Assembly: GCF_004799325.1 (NCBI RefSeq)
Contig: NZ_SSMD01000001.1
Coordinates: 62,001-126,000 of the forward strand
Source of the DNA: Thalassobius vesicularis
GTDB lineage: Bacteria; Pseudomonadota; Alphaproteobacteria; Rhodobacterales; Rhodobacteraceae
Direction: 5' to 3'
DNA: 64,000 nt
The position numbers and the translations under genes are program-made. Below are positions 1-8,291 of this stretch, piece by piece (within the stretch, counting starts at the first letter, position 1; every line of letters starts with the position of its first letter). The notes under the pieces were generated by a model. That model saw only the letters and a program-made list of their open reading frames with translations. It ran no database searches and was not told the origin of the DNA.

Positions 1-116
1 GCCCAAGCATACATTTTCTTGGGAACGTAACCCAGCGGCGGCATTTCACCGATCTCGTACAGGTCTTTTTCGGGCGCCTCGTAGGGTGCAATGCCCGTAT
101 TGGTGTCCAAAGCCAT
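1..116 (-). CDS. ccr: Crotonyl-CoA carboxylase/reductase, N-terminal fragment
   Basis: Only the first 38 codons are inside the window; the gene continues past base 1. The protein begins MALDTNTGIAPYEAPEKDL and goes on with YEIGEMPPLGYVP, which I recognise as the characteristic N-terminus of crotonyl-CoA carboxylase/reductase, the NADPH-dependent enzyme that carboxylates crotonyl-CoA to ethylmalonyl-CoA. It is the key step of the ethylmalonyl-CoA pathway for acetate assimilation. The divergent neighbour ecm acts two steps later in the same pathway, which supports the call. The catalytic MDR/NADPH domain is not visible here. Confidence 0.9.
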   Translation of the reverse strand, partial: MALDTNTGIAPYEAPEKDLYEIGEMPPLGYVPKKMYAW

Positions 117-611
117 CCAAGCCTCCATCTGTCGTCTCTTGCCGCAGTGCAGAATCGCGGCGTCATGAGTTTGAGATAATTGTGGCCGCGCAACAATGCA
201 ATCGCAATTAAGACTTTTTTGTAATTTTATGACCGAGCGAATGCAGAAATTTCAGGCAGATCATGCTGCATTTGCGAAAAAGATGTTTGTTTGGCGCAGC
301 ATAAGCCATATGCGCTGATTTCGCTGCCGTGGCGTCATGCAGACGGGACGTTGCTGTCCTGCATCAGGCCCGCAGCACATCGCATCGGACAGGATCAGAC
401 TATAGTATAGTGACCACGCGCGCAGCCGGGATTTCGGAATCGTCCGAAATACGGTCATCCGCGGCACTTTGGCCCCGTCCAGCGCCTGTGCAGCGGGCAA
501 TCCACCCCTCGCACGGATATGCCGCAACGCGGCGAATTGACAGCGACACGAAATTCCAAGTATCAACACCCGGACGCAAGATTATTGCCAAACTTGATTC
601 ACGAGGCCGAC
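117..611. other. Divergent ccr/ecm intergenic region (495 bp)
   Basis: No convincing gene lies here; the overlapping frames found on both strands have no family resemblance and no good ribosome binding site. The stretch must carry the promoters of two divergent ethylmalonyl-CoA pathway genes. It is AT-richer than the flanks between about 170 and 300. TATAGT occurs twice in overlap at 401-411 and could be a -10 element for ecm, but I see no good -35 partner, so no promoter is called. A motif at 241-279 that resembles the region in front of the small gene at 8072 is listed separately. Confidence 0.6.
241..279. promoter_or_regulatory. Candidate regulator-binding motif in the ccr/ecm spacer
   Basis: The segment contains ATGCAGAA followed by TTTCAG and, 22 bases from the first ATGC, ATGCTGCATTTGC. 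The same words in the same order occur at 8292-8327. CTGCAT is the reverse complement of ATGCAG, so the segment has partial dyad symmetry. GCATTTGC resembles the TTTGCAAA-type half sites reported for acyl-CoA-responsive XRE-family regulators (ScfR/PccR type), but the match is loose. Regulatory function is inference from repetition and position only. Confidence 0.3.
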
Positions 612-2579
612 ATGACCGAGACCAAGAAAGATCGCCCCTGGCTGTTCCGCACCTATGCAGGCCATTCGACCGCCAAGGCCTCGAACGCCCTGTATCGCAG
701 CAACCTGTCCAAGGGCCAGACCGGCCTGTCCGTGGCCTTCGATCTGCCGACCCAGACCGGCTATGATTCGGATCACGTGCTGGCACGTGGCGAGGTCGGC
801 AAGGTCGGCGTGCCCGTCTGCCACCTGGGCGACATGCGCGCGCTGTTCGACGAGATCCCGCTGGAACAGATGAACACCTCGATGACGATTAACGCGACCG
901 CGCCCTGGCTGCTGTCGCTGTACATCGCCGTGGCCGAGGAACAGGGCGCCGACGTGACCAAGCTGCAGGGCACCGTGCAGAACGACCTGATCAAGGAATA
1001 CCTGTCGCGCGGCACCTATATCTGCCCGCCGAAACCGTCGCTTAAGATGATCGCCGACGTGGCCGAGTATTGCTATACCAGCGTGCCGAAATGGAACCCG
1101 ATGAACGTGTGTTCCTACCATCTGCAAGAGGCCGGCGCGACGCCCGAGCAGGAACTGGCCTTTGCGCTGGCGACCGCAATCGCCGTGCTGGACGAGCTGA
1201 AACCCCGCGTCCCCGCCGAAGATTTCGGCCCGATGGTGGCGCGCATTTCGTTCTTCGTGAACGCGGGCATCCGCTTCGTGACCGAGATGTGCAAAATGCG
1301 CGCCTTCGTCGAGCTGTGGGACGAAATCTGCCTGGAGCGCTATGGCGTCACCGACCCGAAACACCGCCGTTTCCGTTATGGCGTGCAGGTGAACTCCTTG
1401 GGTCTGACCGAGCAGCAGCCGGAAAACAACGTCTACCGCATCCTGATCGAGATGCTGGCCGTGACCCTGTCGAAAAAGGCCCGCGCACGCGCCGTGCAGC
1501 TGCCCGCCTGGAACGAAGCCCTGGGCCTGCCGCGTCCGTGGGATCAGCAATGGTCGCTGCGGATGCAGCAGATCATGGCCTACGAAACCGACCTGCTGGA
1601 ATACGAAGACCTGTTCGACGGCAACCCCGCCGTTGACCGCAAGGTCGCCGCCCTGAAAGAGGGCGCGCGCCACGAGCTGGCCAACCTGGATTCGATGGGC
1701 GGGGCCGTGGCCTCGATCGAATACATGAAGTCGCGCCTGGTGGATTCGAACGCCGAGCGCTTGAACCGGATCGAGAAGAACGAGACCGTCGTCGTCGGCG
1801 TAAACCGTTGGATCGAGGGCGAATCCTCGCCGCTGACCGCCGGTGACGGTGGCATCATGGTCGTCGATCCGGCCGTCGAAGCCGAGCAGATCGGCCGCCT
1901 GAACGAATGGCGCGCCAGCCGGGATCAGGCCGCCGTTGACGCGGCGCTGGCCGCGCTGCGTGACGCATCGCAAAAGGGCGAAAACGTCATGCCCGCCTCG
2001 ATCCAGTGCGCCAAGGCCGGAGTCACCACCGGTGAATGGGCCGCACAGATGCGTGTCGTGCACGGTGAATATCGCGGCCCGACCGGTGTTTCGAAATCGG
2101 TCTCGAACAAGACCGAAGGGCTGGACAACATCCGCACCGCCGTCGACGCTGTGTCGGACCGCCTGGGCCGCCGCCTGAAGTTCCTGGTCGGCAAACCGGG
2201 CCTGGATGGCCACTCGAACGGGGCCGAGCAGATCGCCTTCCGCGCCCGCGATTGCGGCATGGATATCTCGTACGAAGGCATCCGCCTGACGCCCGAGGAA
2301 ATCGTCAAGGCAGCGCAGGACGAGGACGCCCACGTGGTTGGCCTGTCGATCCTGTCCGGCTCGCACATTCCGCTGGTCGAGGACCTGATGAACCGCATGC
2401 GCGCCGCTGGCCTGGGCCATATCCCGGTCGTCGTCGGCGGGATCATCCCCGACGAAGACGGCAAGCGCCTGCTGGCGATGGGCGTGGCCAAGGTCTACAC
2501 CCCCAAGGATTTCGAGCTGAACACGATCATGATGGACATCGTGGCGCTGGTCGATCCCCAGAAAGCTGCCGCAGAGTAA
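612..2579 (+). CDS. ecm: Ethylmalonyl-CoA mutase (B12-dependent)
   Basis: A 655-residue coenzyme B12-dependent acyl-CoA mutase that converts (2R)-ethylmalonyl-CoA to methylsuccinyl-CoA in the ethylmalonyl-CoA pathway. The N-terminal two thirds is the mutase barrel (YAGHSTAKASNALYR, then TGLSVAFDLPTQTGYD). The C-terminal cobalamin domain carries the DxHxxG motif as D532-G-H534-S-N-G537. The ATG at 612 is preferred over the in-frame codon at 519 because GAGG lies five bases upstream and family members start with MTE..DRPWLFRTYAGHS. Divergence from ccr and the Ecm-type N-terminus separate it from ordinary methylmalonyl-CoA mutase, although the older name MeaA is still used for the family. Confidence 0.93.
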   Translation: MTETKKDRPWLFRTYAGHSTAKASNALYRSNLSKGQTGLSVAFDLPTQTGYDSDHVLARGEVGKVGVPVCHLGDMRALFDEIPLEQMNTSMTINATAPWLLSLYIAVAEEQGADVTKLQGTVQNDLIKEYLSRGTYICPPKPSLKMIADVAEYCYTSVPKWNPMNVCSYHLQEAGATPEQELAFALATAIAVLDELKPRVPAEDFGPMVARISFFVNAGIRFVTEMCKMRAFVELWDEICLERYGVTDPKHRRFRYGVQVNSLGLTEQQPENNVYRILIEMLAVTLSKKARARAVQLPAWNEALGLPRPWDQQWSLRMQQIMAYETDLLEYEDLFDGNPAVDRKVAALKEGARHELANLDSMGGAVASIEYMKSRLVDSNAERLNRIEKNETVVVGVNRWIEGESSPLTAGDGGIMVVDPAVEAEQIGRLNEWRASRDQAAVDAALAALRDASQKGENVMPASIQCAKAGVTTGEWAAQMRVVHGEYRGPTGVSKSVSNKTEGLDNIRTAVDAVSDRLGRRLKFLVGKPGLDGHSNGAEQIAFRARDCGMDISYEGIRLTPEEIVKAAQDEDAHVVGLSILSGSHIPLVEDLMNRMRAAGLGHIPVVVGGIIPDEDGKRLLAMGVAKVYTPKDFELNTIMMDIVALVDPQKAAAE

Positions 2580-2671
2580 TCTGGCAAGAATACCTCTGAC
2601 ACGCCGCCCGTGGTTGCCATGCCGCGGGCGGTTCTGCATTCTGGCGGCGAAACACCCAAGGGAATTGCCGC

Positions 2672-3112
2672 ATGACGCTGGATATCCGCCCCCTTCGCCC
2701 AGAAGACCAAGCCGATTGGCGCCGCCTGTGGACCGCCTATCTGGAATTTTACGAAAGCTCGGTCGCCGAGGAGGTCTATCAAACCACCTTTGCCCGCCTT
2801 TTGTCAGCGGATCATCCGGATCAGAACGCTTTCCTGGCCGTGCTGGACGGGCGGGCCGTGGGCCTGGTGCATTACATCACGCATCCGCACAATTGGCGCG
2901 TCGAAGATGTGGTTTACCTGCAAGATCTTTACGCAGACCCGACCGTGCGCGGCCAAGGCATCGGTCGCGCGCTGATCGAGAAAGTCTATGATTTCGCAGA
3001 CAAAAACGGCACACCAACCGTGTACTGGCTGACGCAAGAGTTCAACGCAACGGCGCGCCAACTGTACGACCGGATTGCCCATGTGACCCCTTTCATCAAA
3101 TATCAACGCTAG
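2672..3112 (+). CDS. GNAT family N-acetyltransferase
   Basis: A 146-residue single-domain acetyltransferase of the Gcn5-related fold. The acetyl-CoA pyrophosphate-binding motif appears as RGQGIGRALIE (motif A, about residues 94-104), preceded by the usual acidic strand VVYLQDLYADP. AAGGGA stands about nine bases before the ATG. The gene lies between ecm and deoD in the same direction with separate ribosome sites. The substrate cannot be read from the sequence; the terminal YDRIAHVTPFIKYQR pattern is common in small-molecule GNATs acting on amines or amino acids. Confidence 0.85.
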   Translation: MTLDIRPLRPEDQADWRRLWTAYLEFYESSVAEEVYQTTFARLLSADHPDQNAFLAVLDGRAVGLVHYITHPHNWRVEDVVYLQDLYADPTVRGQGIGRALIEKVYDFADKNGTPTVYWLTQEFNATARQLYDRIAHVTPFIKYQR

Positions 3113-3162
3113 GGGCAGGCTACGGTCGCTTCTCTTAATATTCCCTGAACAAGGACATCAGC

Positions 3163-3867
3163 ATGACCATCCATATCGGTGCCAAACCCGGCGAAATCGC
3201 GGAAACGGTCTTGTTGCCGGGCGATCCCTACCGCGCCAAATGGGCCGCCGAGACGTTCTTGAAAGACATAAAATTAGTCAATGAAGTCAGGGGGATGCTG
3301 GGCTTCACCGGCACCTGGAACGGCCACCCGGTCACGATCCACGGCTCTGGCATGGGGATGCCCTCGCTGTCGATCTACGTCAACGAACTGATCCGGGATT
3401 TCGGGGCGAAAACGCTGATCCGGATCGGATCGTGCGGGGGGATGCAGACCAAGGTGAACATCCGCGACGTGATCCTGGCGATGACCGCCTCGTCGCTGTC
3501 CACCCCGTCGCGCGGGATTTTCAAAGAGCTGAATTTCGCCCCCTGCGCGGACTGGTCTTTGTTGCGCGCGGCGGCAGAAGCGGCTGAAACCAAAGGGATT
3601 TCTTGCCATGTCGGCGGCATCTACTCGTCCGACGTGTTCTATGACGAACGCCCCGATCTGAACGAACAAATGATCCGCCACGGCATTCTTGGGGTCGAGA
3701 TGGAGGCGGCCGAGCTCTACAATCTGGCGGCCCGTTACGGGGTGCGCGCGTTGGCCGTGCTGACGGTTTCCGACCACCTGATCACCCACGAAGCCCTGCC
3801 AAGCGCGGACCGCGAACGCTCGTTCGGGGACATGGTCGAAATCGCCCTGCACGCCGCGTTTTCCTAA
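3163..3867 (+). CDS. deoD: Purine nucleoside phosphorylase, DeoD type
   Basis: A 234-residue hexameric-type purine nucleoside phosphorylase that splits purine (deoxy)nucleosides with phosphate to base and (deoxy)ribose-1-phosphate. The N-terminus ([18 protein letters not shown]) carries the phosphate-binding [13 protein letters not shown] is the active-site loop, VEMEAAELY is the ribose/base site, and TVSDH holds the catalytic Asp. AAGGA lies seven bases before the ATG. Only 13 bases separate it from the SHMT-like gene, so the two are almost certainly co-transcribed. Confidence 0.93.
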   Translation: MTIHIGAKPGEIAETVLLPGDPYRAKWAAETFLKDIKLVNEVRGMLGFTGTWNGHPVTIHGSGMGMPSLSIYVNELIRDFGAKTLIRIGSCGGMQTKVNIRDVILAMTASSLSTPSRGIFKELNFAPCADWSLLRAAAEAAETKGISCHVGGIYSSDVFYDERPDLNEQMIRHGILGVEMEAAELYNLAARYGVRALAVLTVSDHLITHEALPSADRERSFGDMVEIALHAAFS

Positions 3868-3880
3868 CGGAGTCAACATC

Positions 3881-5206
3881 ATGCACAGCCTCATCCCGCG
3901 CTCTTGGGTCGCCGAGAACATCGAAGCCTTCGTGCACGAGGTCGCCGAGGAGGTCGCCCATTCCGCCAGCGCCGACGTGCTGGACATGATCGAGGGGCTG
4001 GCCAAGAAAAACCGCGAGATTCACGAAAAACGCTGCTTCAACCTGAACCCCGCGACCAACGTGATGAACCCCCGCGCCGAGGCGCTGCTGGCCTCGGGTC
4101 TGGGCACGCGGCCGTCGCTGGGCTACCCCGGCGACAAATACGAAATGGGCCTTCAGGCCATTGAAAAGATAGAGATTATCGCCGCCGAACTGTGTGCCGA
4201 GGTGTTCGGGGCCAAGTATGCGGAAATTCGGGTGCCGTCGGGCGCGATTGCCAACCTCTACGCCTTCATGGCGTTGACCAAACCGGGCGACACGATCATC
4301 GCACCGCCCTCTGAAATCGGCGGCCACGTGACCCATCACGCTGCCGGATGTGCGGGGTTGTACGGGCTGCACAGCGTCCCTGCCCCGGTCGATGCGGACG
4401 GCTATACCGTCGATCTGAAAGAGCTTTCGCGGCTTGCCAACGAATTGCGCCCGCGCGTGATCACGATCGGAGGCAGCCTGAACTTGTTCCCCCATCCCAT
4501 CGCGGACATTCGCGCGATCGCGGACGATGTGGGCGCCTATGTGCTGTTCGACGCGGCCCACCAATGCGGGATCATCGCGGGTGGTGCTTGGCCAAATCCG
4601 CTGACCGAAGGGGCGCATCTGATGACGATGAGCACCTATAAATCGCTGGGCGGGCCGCCCTCGGGCCTGATCGTCACGGACGCCCCAGAGATCGCTAAGT
4701 CGTTGGATTCGATTGCATTTCCCGGCATGACTGCGAATTTCGACGTGTCCAAATCGGCCGCCCTTGCCGTGGCGATGCTGGACTGGCGGGATCATGGCGG
4801 GGCTTATGCGGAATGCATGATTGCGACCGCGCAGGCGCTGGCGGGGGCGCTTTCGGCGTTGAACATCCCGGTTTTCGCGGCGGATCGCGGGGCCACGCAG
4901 TCGCACCAGTTCGCCATCGAAGCAGCGGCGTTCGGCGGCGGGCAGACGGCCTCGAAAACGTTGGAGAAGGCGGGCTTTCTGGCCTGCGGGATCGGGTTGC
5001 CGATTGCCGAGGTTCCAAACGATCTCAATGGGTTGCGCATTGGCACGCCCGAGCTGGTGCGCTGGGGCATGACCCCTGCGGATATGCCCGAGTTGGCCCG
5101 CCTGATCGCGGCTGCGCTACGATCAAACGCGCCAGAGTCGCTGGCCACCGAGGTATCTGAGTACCGCAAACAATTTGACCGGCTGCATTTCATCACCGGC
5201 GCTTAA
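3881..5206 (+). CDS. SHMT-like PLP-dependent enzyme (fold type I), atypical
   Basis: A 441-residue PLP enzyme related to serine hydroxymethyltransferase. It has LGYPGDKYEMG where true SHMT has a YPG..YYGG element, the PLP Asp/His pair in VLFDAAHQCG, and the Schiff-base lysine K254 in STYKSLGGPPSG. The missing YYGG tetrad argues against it being the main housekeeping glyA. Relatives act on serine, alpha-methylserine or threonine-like beta-hydroxy amino acids. It sits 13 bases after deoD with GGAG seven bases before its ATG, so a role linked to nucleoside or one-carbon salvage is possible. The exact substrate is unknown. Confidence 0.75.
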   Translation: MHSLIPRSWVAENIEAFVHEVAEEVAHSASADVLDMIEGLAKKNREIHEKRCFNLNPATNVMNPRAEALLASGLGTRPSLGYPGDKYEMGLQAIEKIEIIAAELCAEVFGAKYAEIRVPSGAIANLYAFMALTKPGDTIIAPPSEIGGHVTHHAAGCAGLYGLHSVPAPVDADGYTVDLKELSRLANELRPRVITIGGSLNLFPHPIADIRAIADDVGAYVLFDAAHQCGIIAGGAWPNPLTEGAHLMTMSTYKSLGGPPSGLIVTDAPEIAKSLDSIAFPGMTANFDVSKSAALAVAMLDWRDHGGAYAECMIATAQALAGALSALNIPVFAADRGATQSHQFAIEAAAFGGGQTASKTLEKAGFLACGIGLPIAEVPNDLNGLRIGTPELVRWGMTPADMPELARLIAAALRSNAPESLATEVSEYRKQFDRLHFITGA

Positions 5207-5213
5207 CGAAGTC

Positions 5214-5246
5214 TTCATCCGTTCGGTCGTACGATTCCCGGATGAA
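5214..5246. terminator. Hairpin between convergent genes
   Basis: TTCATCCG (5214-5221) and CGGATGAA (5239-5246) form a perfect 8-bp stem. The loop contains the self-complementary TCGTACGA. It lies just after the SHMT-like stop codon and before the end of the opposing DUF1989 gene, the usual place for a two-way terminator. There is no strong T-run, so termination is likely but not certain. Confidence 0.5.
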
Positions 5247-5260
5247 ACCTGACGCTCAAT

Positions 5261-6103
5261 TCACCGACCGTGGCTACGGTCGTATCCGCTCACCGGTGGC
5301 GATGCCCAGTCGCCCAGGGCACCCGGCTGCGGGGCAAAGACCTCGATCAGCAGCGGATGACACGCCGCCGCGTCGGAGGAGTGTTCGGAGGAGCAGTCGC
5401 CCCCCGGACAGGCCGACAACGCACCCAGAAGGTCGATCTCGGCGAAGAATTCAAGGTAATCACCGGGGCGCACGGGGCTCGCCTTCATGAAGTACTGGCC
5501 GGTGTCGCGGGTAAAGCCGGTGCACATGAAGACGTTCAGCACGTCGTGGACATGCGGTTCGGCTTGGGTCAGGGACAGGCCTGTCGCATCCGCCAGTGCG
5601 CGCGTCAGGTTGGAGTGACAGCAGTGGTGATACTGCCCGCCGGACAGCAGCGCGTGGGTATACGGATCGCAGCGCGTGCCGATCACATCGTGGACCGAGC
5701 CGCCGAACGCGTCGATGCCGTACCATGACAGCGTGTCGTCGATGATCGTCGCCATCGGGCGCAGGTTGGGAAAGCTGGACCACATGCGCTGGCCGGTGGT
5801 CAGATGGGTGCCATGCAAGGCGCGGGTCTTACCGGAAAAGAACCGCTCGGTCAGGTCATGCGCGTTCCACAGGTTCAGGTCGCCAACCTGCGGCCCCTCG
5901 ATGCTGGAGATGCGAAAGAAGTGGCCGGCAGGCACGCGAAAGGCGGCGGCCTCACGCGGGGGGGCCAGAACCTCGTCGATCTTGGTCGCGGTGGCGCGGG
6001 CGGCGCGGTACAGGCCCAGCGGCGGCGTGGGCAGCGTCTCGTTCGGGTAGCAGATCACCGGGGCAATGGCCCGGCGGGCGGCGGCATCGGCGGGTTCGGT
6101 CAT
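5261..6103 (-). CDS. Urea carboxylase-associated (DUF1989) family protein
   Basis: A 280-residue protein with one DUF1989 domain, the family often called urea carboxylase-associated protein. Conserved segments include VPAGHFFRI near the start, the GDLNLWNAHDLTERF region, YHHCCHSNLTRAL with paired cysteines, and DVLNVFMCTGFTRDTG. Relatives sit beside urea amidolyase or aminomethyltransferases and are thought to bind metal, but no reaction is established. Here no urea genes are near. It follows the 70-residue membrane peptide by seven bases, so the two are probably one transcript. Confidence 0.8.
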   Translation of the reverse strand: MTEPADAAARRAIAPVICYPNETLPTPPLGLYRAARATATKIDEVLAPPREAAAFRVPAGHFFRISSIEGPQVGDLNLWNAHDLTERFFSGKTRALHGTHLTTGQRMWSSFPNLRPMATIIDDTLSWYGIDAFGGSVHDVIGTRCDPYTHALLSGGQYHHCCHSNLTRALADATGLSLTQAEPHVHDVLNVFMCTGFTRDTGQYFMKASPVRPGDYLEFFAEIDLLGALSACPGGDCSSEHSSDAAACHPLLIEVFAPQPGALGDWASPPVSGYDRSHGR

Positions 6104-6110
6104 GGCTACC

Positions 6111-6323
6111 TCAGAGCGTTGGGGGTGGGGTTTCGGCGTGGCAGGTTTGCGGAGCCTTACCGTCCGTGGTGAAGCTTTGCGCCCCGCAGGTGACGCAATG
6201 CCAGGCCGCGCGCCCGTCCGTGTCTGCCCGGCGATTGGCGCGCCAACGGCAGTTGCGGGTTTTGCGGTTGGTCAGCAGCAGGACCAGAAGGAAGGCCACG
6301 ATCAGGCCAATAAGAATGTGCAT
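6111..6323 (-). CDS. Small membrane protein with CxW/CxxC motif
   Basis: A 70-residue protein with one N-terminal membrane segment (about residues 3-17, all hydrophobic), a basic stop-transfer patch RKTR, then NCRWR and WHCVTCGA. The spacing of the three cysteines suggests a small zinc-ribbon-like or redox site facing the cytoplasm. I recognise this pattern from short uncharacterised proteins in Rhodobacterales; no function is known to me. It lies 32 bases after the FAD dehydrogenase start region and seven bases before the DUF1989 gene in the same direction. Confidence 0.75.
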   Translation of the reverse strand: MHILIGLIVAFLLVLLLTNRKTRNCRWRANRRADTDGRAAWHCVTCGAQSFTTDGKAPQTCHAETPPPTL

Positions 6324-6355
6324 GGGTCAAGCTGTGACGCGACTGCGCGGCCTTG

Positions 6356-7996
6356 TCAAACGGCGCGTCCCGCCGCCCGTCCCGAGAAGATGCAGCCGCC
6401 GAGGAAGGTGCCTTCGAGCGCGTTGTAGCCGTGATAGCCGCCACCGCCGAAACCCGCGACCTCTCCGGCCGCGAACAGGCCATGAAAGGCACTGCCGTCG
6501 GCGCGCAGGACCTGACCAGTGGGATCGGTGTGCAGCCCGCCCAGCGATTTGCGAGTCAGGATGTTCAGGCGCACGGCGATCAGCGGTCCGTTGGCGGGGT
6601 CCAGGATCGCGTGGGGGCGCGCGGTGCGGATCAGCTTGTCCCCGCGATAGTTTCGGGCCTCGCGGATCGCGTTGATCTGGGCGTCCTTGGCAAAGGGGTT
6701 GGTCAGCTGGCTGTCGCGGGCGCGGATCTGGCGGCGCAGGTCGGCCAGATCCAGCGGCGTGTCGGGGGTCAGGCGGTTCATGCCCGCGACCAGCGCCTCG
6801 AGCGTTTCGGCGACAACGAAATCCTCGCCGTGCTGTTTGAACGCCTCGACCGGGGCGGGGGCACCTTTTCCAGCCAGCCGCGCGCGCAACACGGCGGACC
6901 ACTTGCCCGAGGTCAGATCGGGGTTCTGCTCGGACCCGGAGAGGGCGAATTCCTTTTCGATGATCTTCTGGGTCAGGATGAACCAGCTGTGTTCATGGCC
7001 GGTCGAGAGGATGCGTTTCAGCGTGCCCAGCGTGTCGAAACCGGGCAAGAAGGGCGCCTCCATCCGCTGGCCAAGCGCGTCGAACCACAGGGACGAGGGG
7101 CCGGGCAGGATGCGGATACCGTGGTTCGGCCAGATCGGATCCCAGTTGGCCAGCCCTTCGGTGTAGTGCCACATGCGGTCGGGGTTGATGATCGCGGCGC
7201 CGGCCTGATGGGCGACCTGCTGCATCTGGCCGTCGACATAGGCGGGCACCCCGGCGACCATGCGTTGCGGCGGCGGGCCCAGCCGGTCCACCGGCCATTG
7301 CGCGCGGACCATCTGGTGATCGCCGCCGATCCCGCCCGAGGTGACGATGACCGCCCCCGCCCGCAGCGTGAAATCCGAGGCGACGGCGCGGCTGGTGGGT
7401 TTGCCGCGCTCGGCGGTGTCGGGGATCAGAACCTGGCCGGTGACGCCGGTGACGATGCCGTGCTCGACGATCAGGTCGGTGACGCGGTGGCGGAAATGCA
7501 GGGTGATGCGGCCCTGCTCGACATGGGTGCGCAGTTGGTGTTCGAACGCGGCCACCACGCCCGGCCCGGTGCCCCAAGTGACGTGGAACCGCGGAACCGA
7601 GTTGCCATGCCCATGCGCCTGCGCGCCGCCGCGTTCGGCCCAGCCGACAACGGGGAACCAGCGCATCCCCAGCGCGCGGAGCCAACTGCGCATCTCGCCA
7701 GCAGCGAAGTCGATATAGGCCTCGGCGACCTTGCGGGGGTTGGCGTCTTCCGGGCGGTCGAACTGGGCGCTACCCAGCCAGTCGGACAGGGCCAGATCGG
7801 CGCTGTCACGGATGCCCATGCGGCGCTGTTCAGGCGTGTCGACCATGAACAGCCCGCCCAGCGACCAGAACGCCTGCCCGCCCATTGATTGCGGCCCTTC
7901 CTGGTCCAGCAGGGCGACCTTGCGGCCCCGGCTTGCCGCCTCGCAAGCGGCGACCATACCCGCCAACCCGGCGCCAATCACGATGACGTCCGACAT
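6356..7996 (-). CDS. FAD-binding dehydrogenase, fumarate reductase flavoprotein-like
   Basis: A 546-residue flavoprotein of the FAD-binding-2 group. The FAD dinucleotide fold is VIGAGLAGMVAA (residues 5-16) and the C-terminal FAD motif is GLFAAGEVAGFGGGGYHGYNA. It lacks the Fe-S partner genes and the covalent-flavin His region seen in SdhA, and resembles ketosteroid dehydrogenase-type FAD-binding dehydrogenases whose true substrates are mostly unknown. The ATG at 7996 has GGGAGGG eight bases upstream; that Shine-Dalgarno lies in the 3' arm of the hairpin at 7998-8024, so translation could be hidden by RNA folding. Confidence 0.85.
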   Translation of the reverse strand: MSDVIVIGAGLAGMVAACEAASRGRKVALLDQEGPQSMGGQAFWSLGGLFMVDTPEQRRMGIRDSADLALSDWLGSAQFDRPEDANPRKVAEAYIDFAAGEMRSWLRALGMRWFPVVGWAERGGAQAHGHGNSVPRFHVTWGTGPGVVAAFEHQLRTHVEQGRITLHFRHRVTDLIVEHGIVTGVTGQVLIPDTAERGKPTSRAVASDFTLRAGAVIVTSGGIGGDHQMVRAQWPVDRLGPPPQRMVAGVPAYVDGQMQQVAHQAGAAIINPDRMWHYTEGLANWDPIWPNHGIRILPGPSSLWFDALGQRMEAPFLPGFDTLGTLKRILSTGHEHSWFILTQKIIEKEFALSGSEQNPDLTSGKWSAVLRARLAGKGAPAPVEAFKQHGEDFVVAETLEALVAGMNRLTPDTPLDLADLRRQIRARDSQLTNPFAKDAQINAIREARNYRGDKLIRTARPHAILDPANGPLIAVRLNILTRKSLGGLHTDPTGQVLRADGSAFHGLFAAGEVAGFGGGGYHGYNALEGTFLGGCIFSGRAAGRAV

Positions 7997-7997
7997 G

Positions 7998-8024
7998 AAA
8001 AAGCCCTCCCGTTTGGGGAAGGCT
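7998..8024 (-). terminator. Intrinsic terminator whose 3' arm holds the next gene's Shine-Dalgarno
   Basis: Read on the minus strand: AGCCTTCCC, loop CAAAC, GGGAGGGCT, then TTTT. The stem is nine pairs with one G-T wobble. It follows the 47-residue gene and would end its transcript. The GGGAGGG of the 3' arm is also the ribosome site of the FAD dehydrogenase that starts at 7996, so readthrough RNA would fold with that site blocked. Confidence 0.7.
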
Positions 8025-8071
8025 AAATCGCGGCGCGATTTGCGCCAAATGGAACCTCGCGTAAGCCGCGA

Positions 8072-8215
8072 TCAGGCGGCGACGGCGTACTCGATATACT
8101 CGGCGGGTTCTGCGTCTTTCTTCGCGGCGATGTACGGCGCGGGGGTGTAGTAGGCGTAAGCCTGTTCCAGAACGGCCAGAGCTTGCTGGGCGCGGGTCTT
8201 GTCGGTGTTGGACAT
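8072..8215 (-). CDS. Small conserved-type protein of 47 residues
   Basis: This frame encodes 47 residues: MSNTDKTRAQQALAVLEQAY followed by AYYTPAPY and a charged tail ending in EYAVAA. GAGG stands about seven bases before the ATG. It has its own terminator behind it (7998-8024) and the sdhB terminator in front, so it looks like an independent small gene. The helical N-terminus with an aromatic YAYY patch recalls very short uncharacterised Rhodobacterales proteins, but I cannot name a function. Codon use is like the neighbours. Confidence 0.65.
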   Translation of the reverse strand: MSNTDKTRAQQALAVLEQAYAYYTPAPYIAAKKDAEPAEYIEYAVAA

Positions 8216-8291
8216 CGGGTGCCTCGTGTCGTTTTACAGTCAGCCTCCCTACGGCGGAAAATAGGGATTTTCCGCGCCGCGACATCCCCCA

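Noticed and set aside
261-569. Short frames on both strands in the ccr/ecm gap
   Set aside because: They overlap each other, lack ribosome sites and family features; the region is better explained as a divergent promoter.
519-611. N-terminal extension of ethylmalonyl-CoA mutase from the first in-frame ATG
   Set aside because: The extra 31 residues match nothing in the family, and a GAGG sits properly before the ATG at 612.
3881-5206. Calling the PLP enzyme a housekeeping GlyA
   Set aside because: The YYGG element typical of SHMT is replaced and the gene is linked with deoD, so only SHMT-like is supported.
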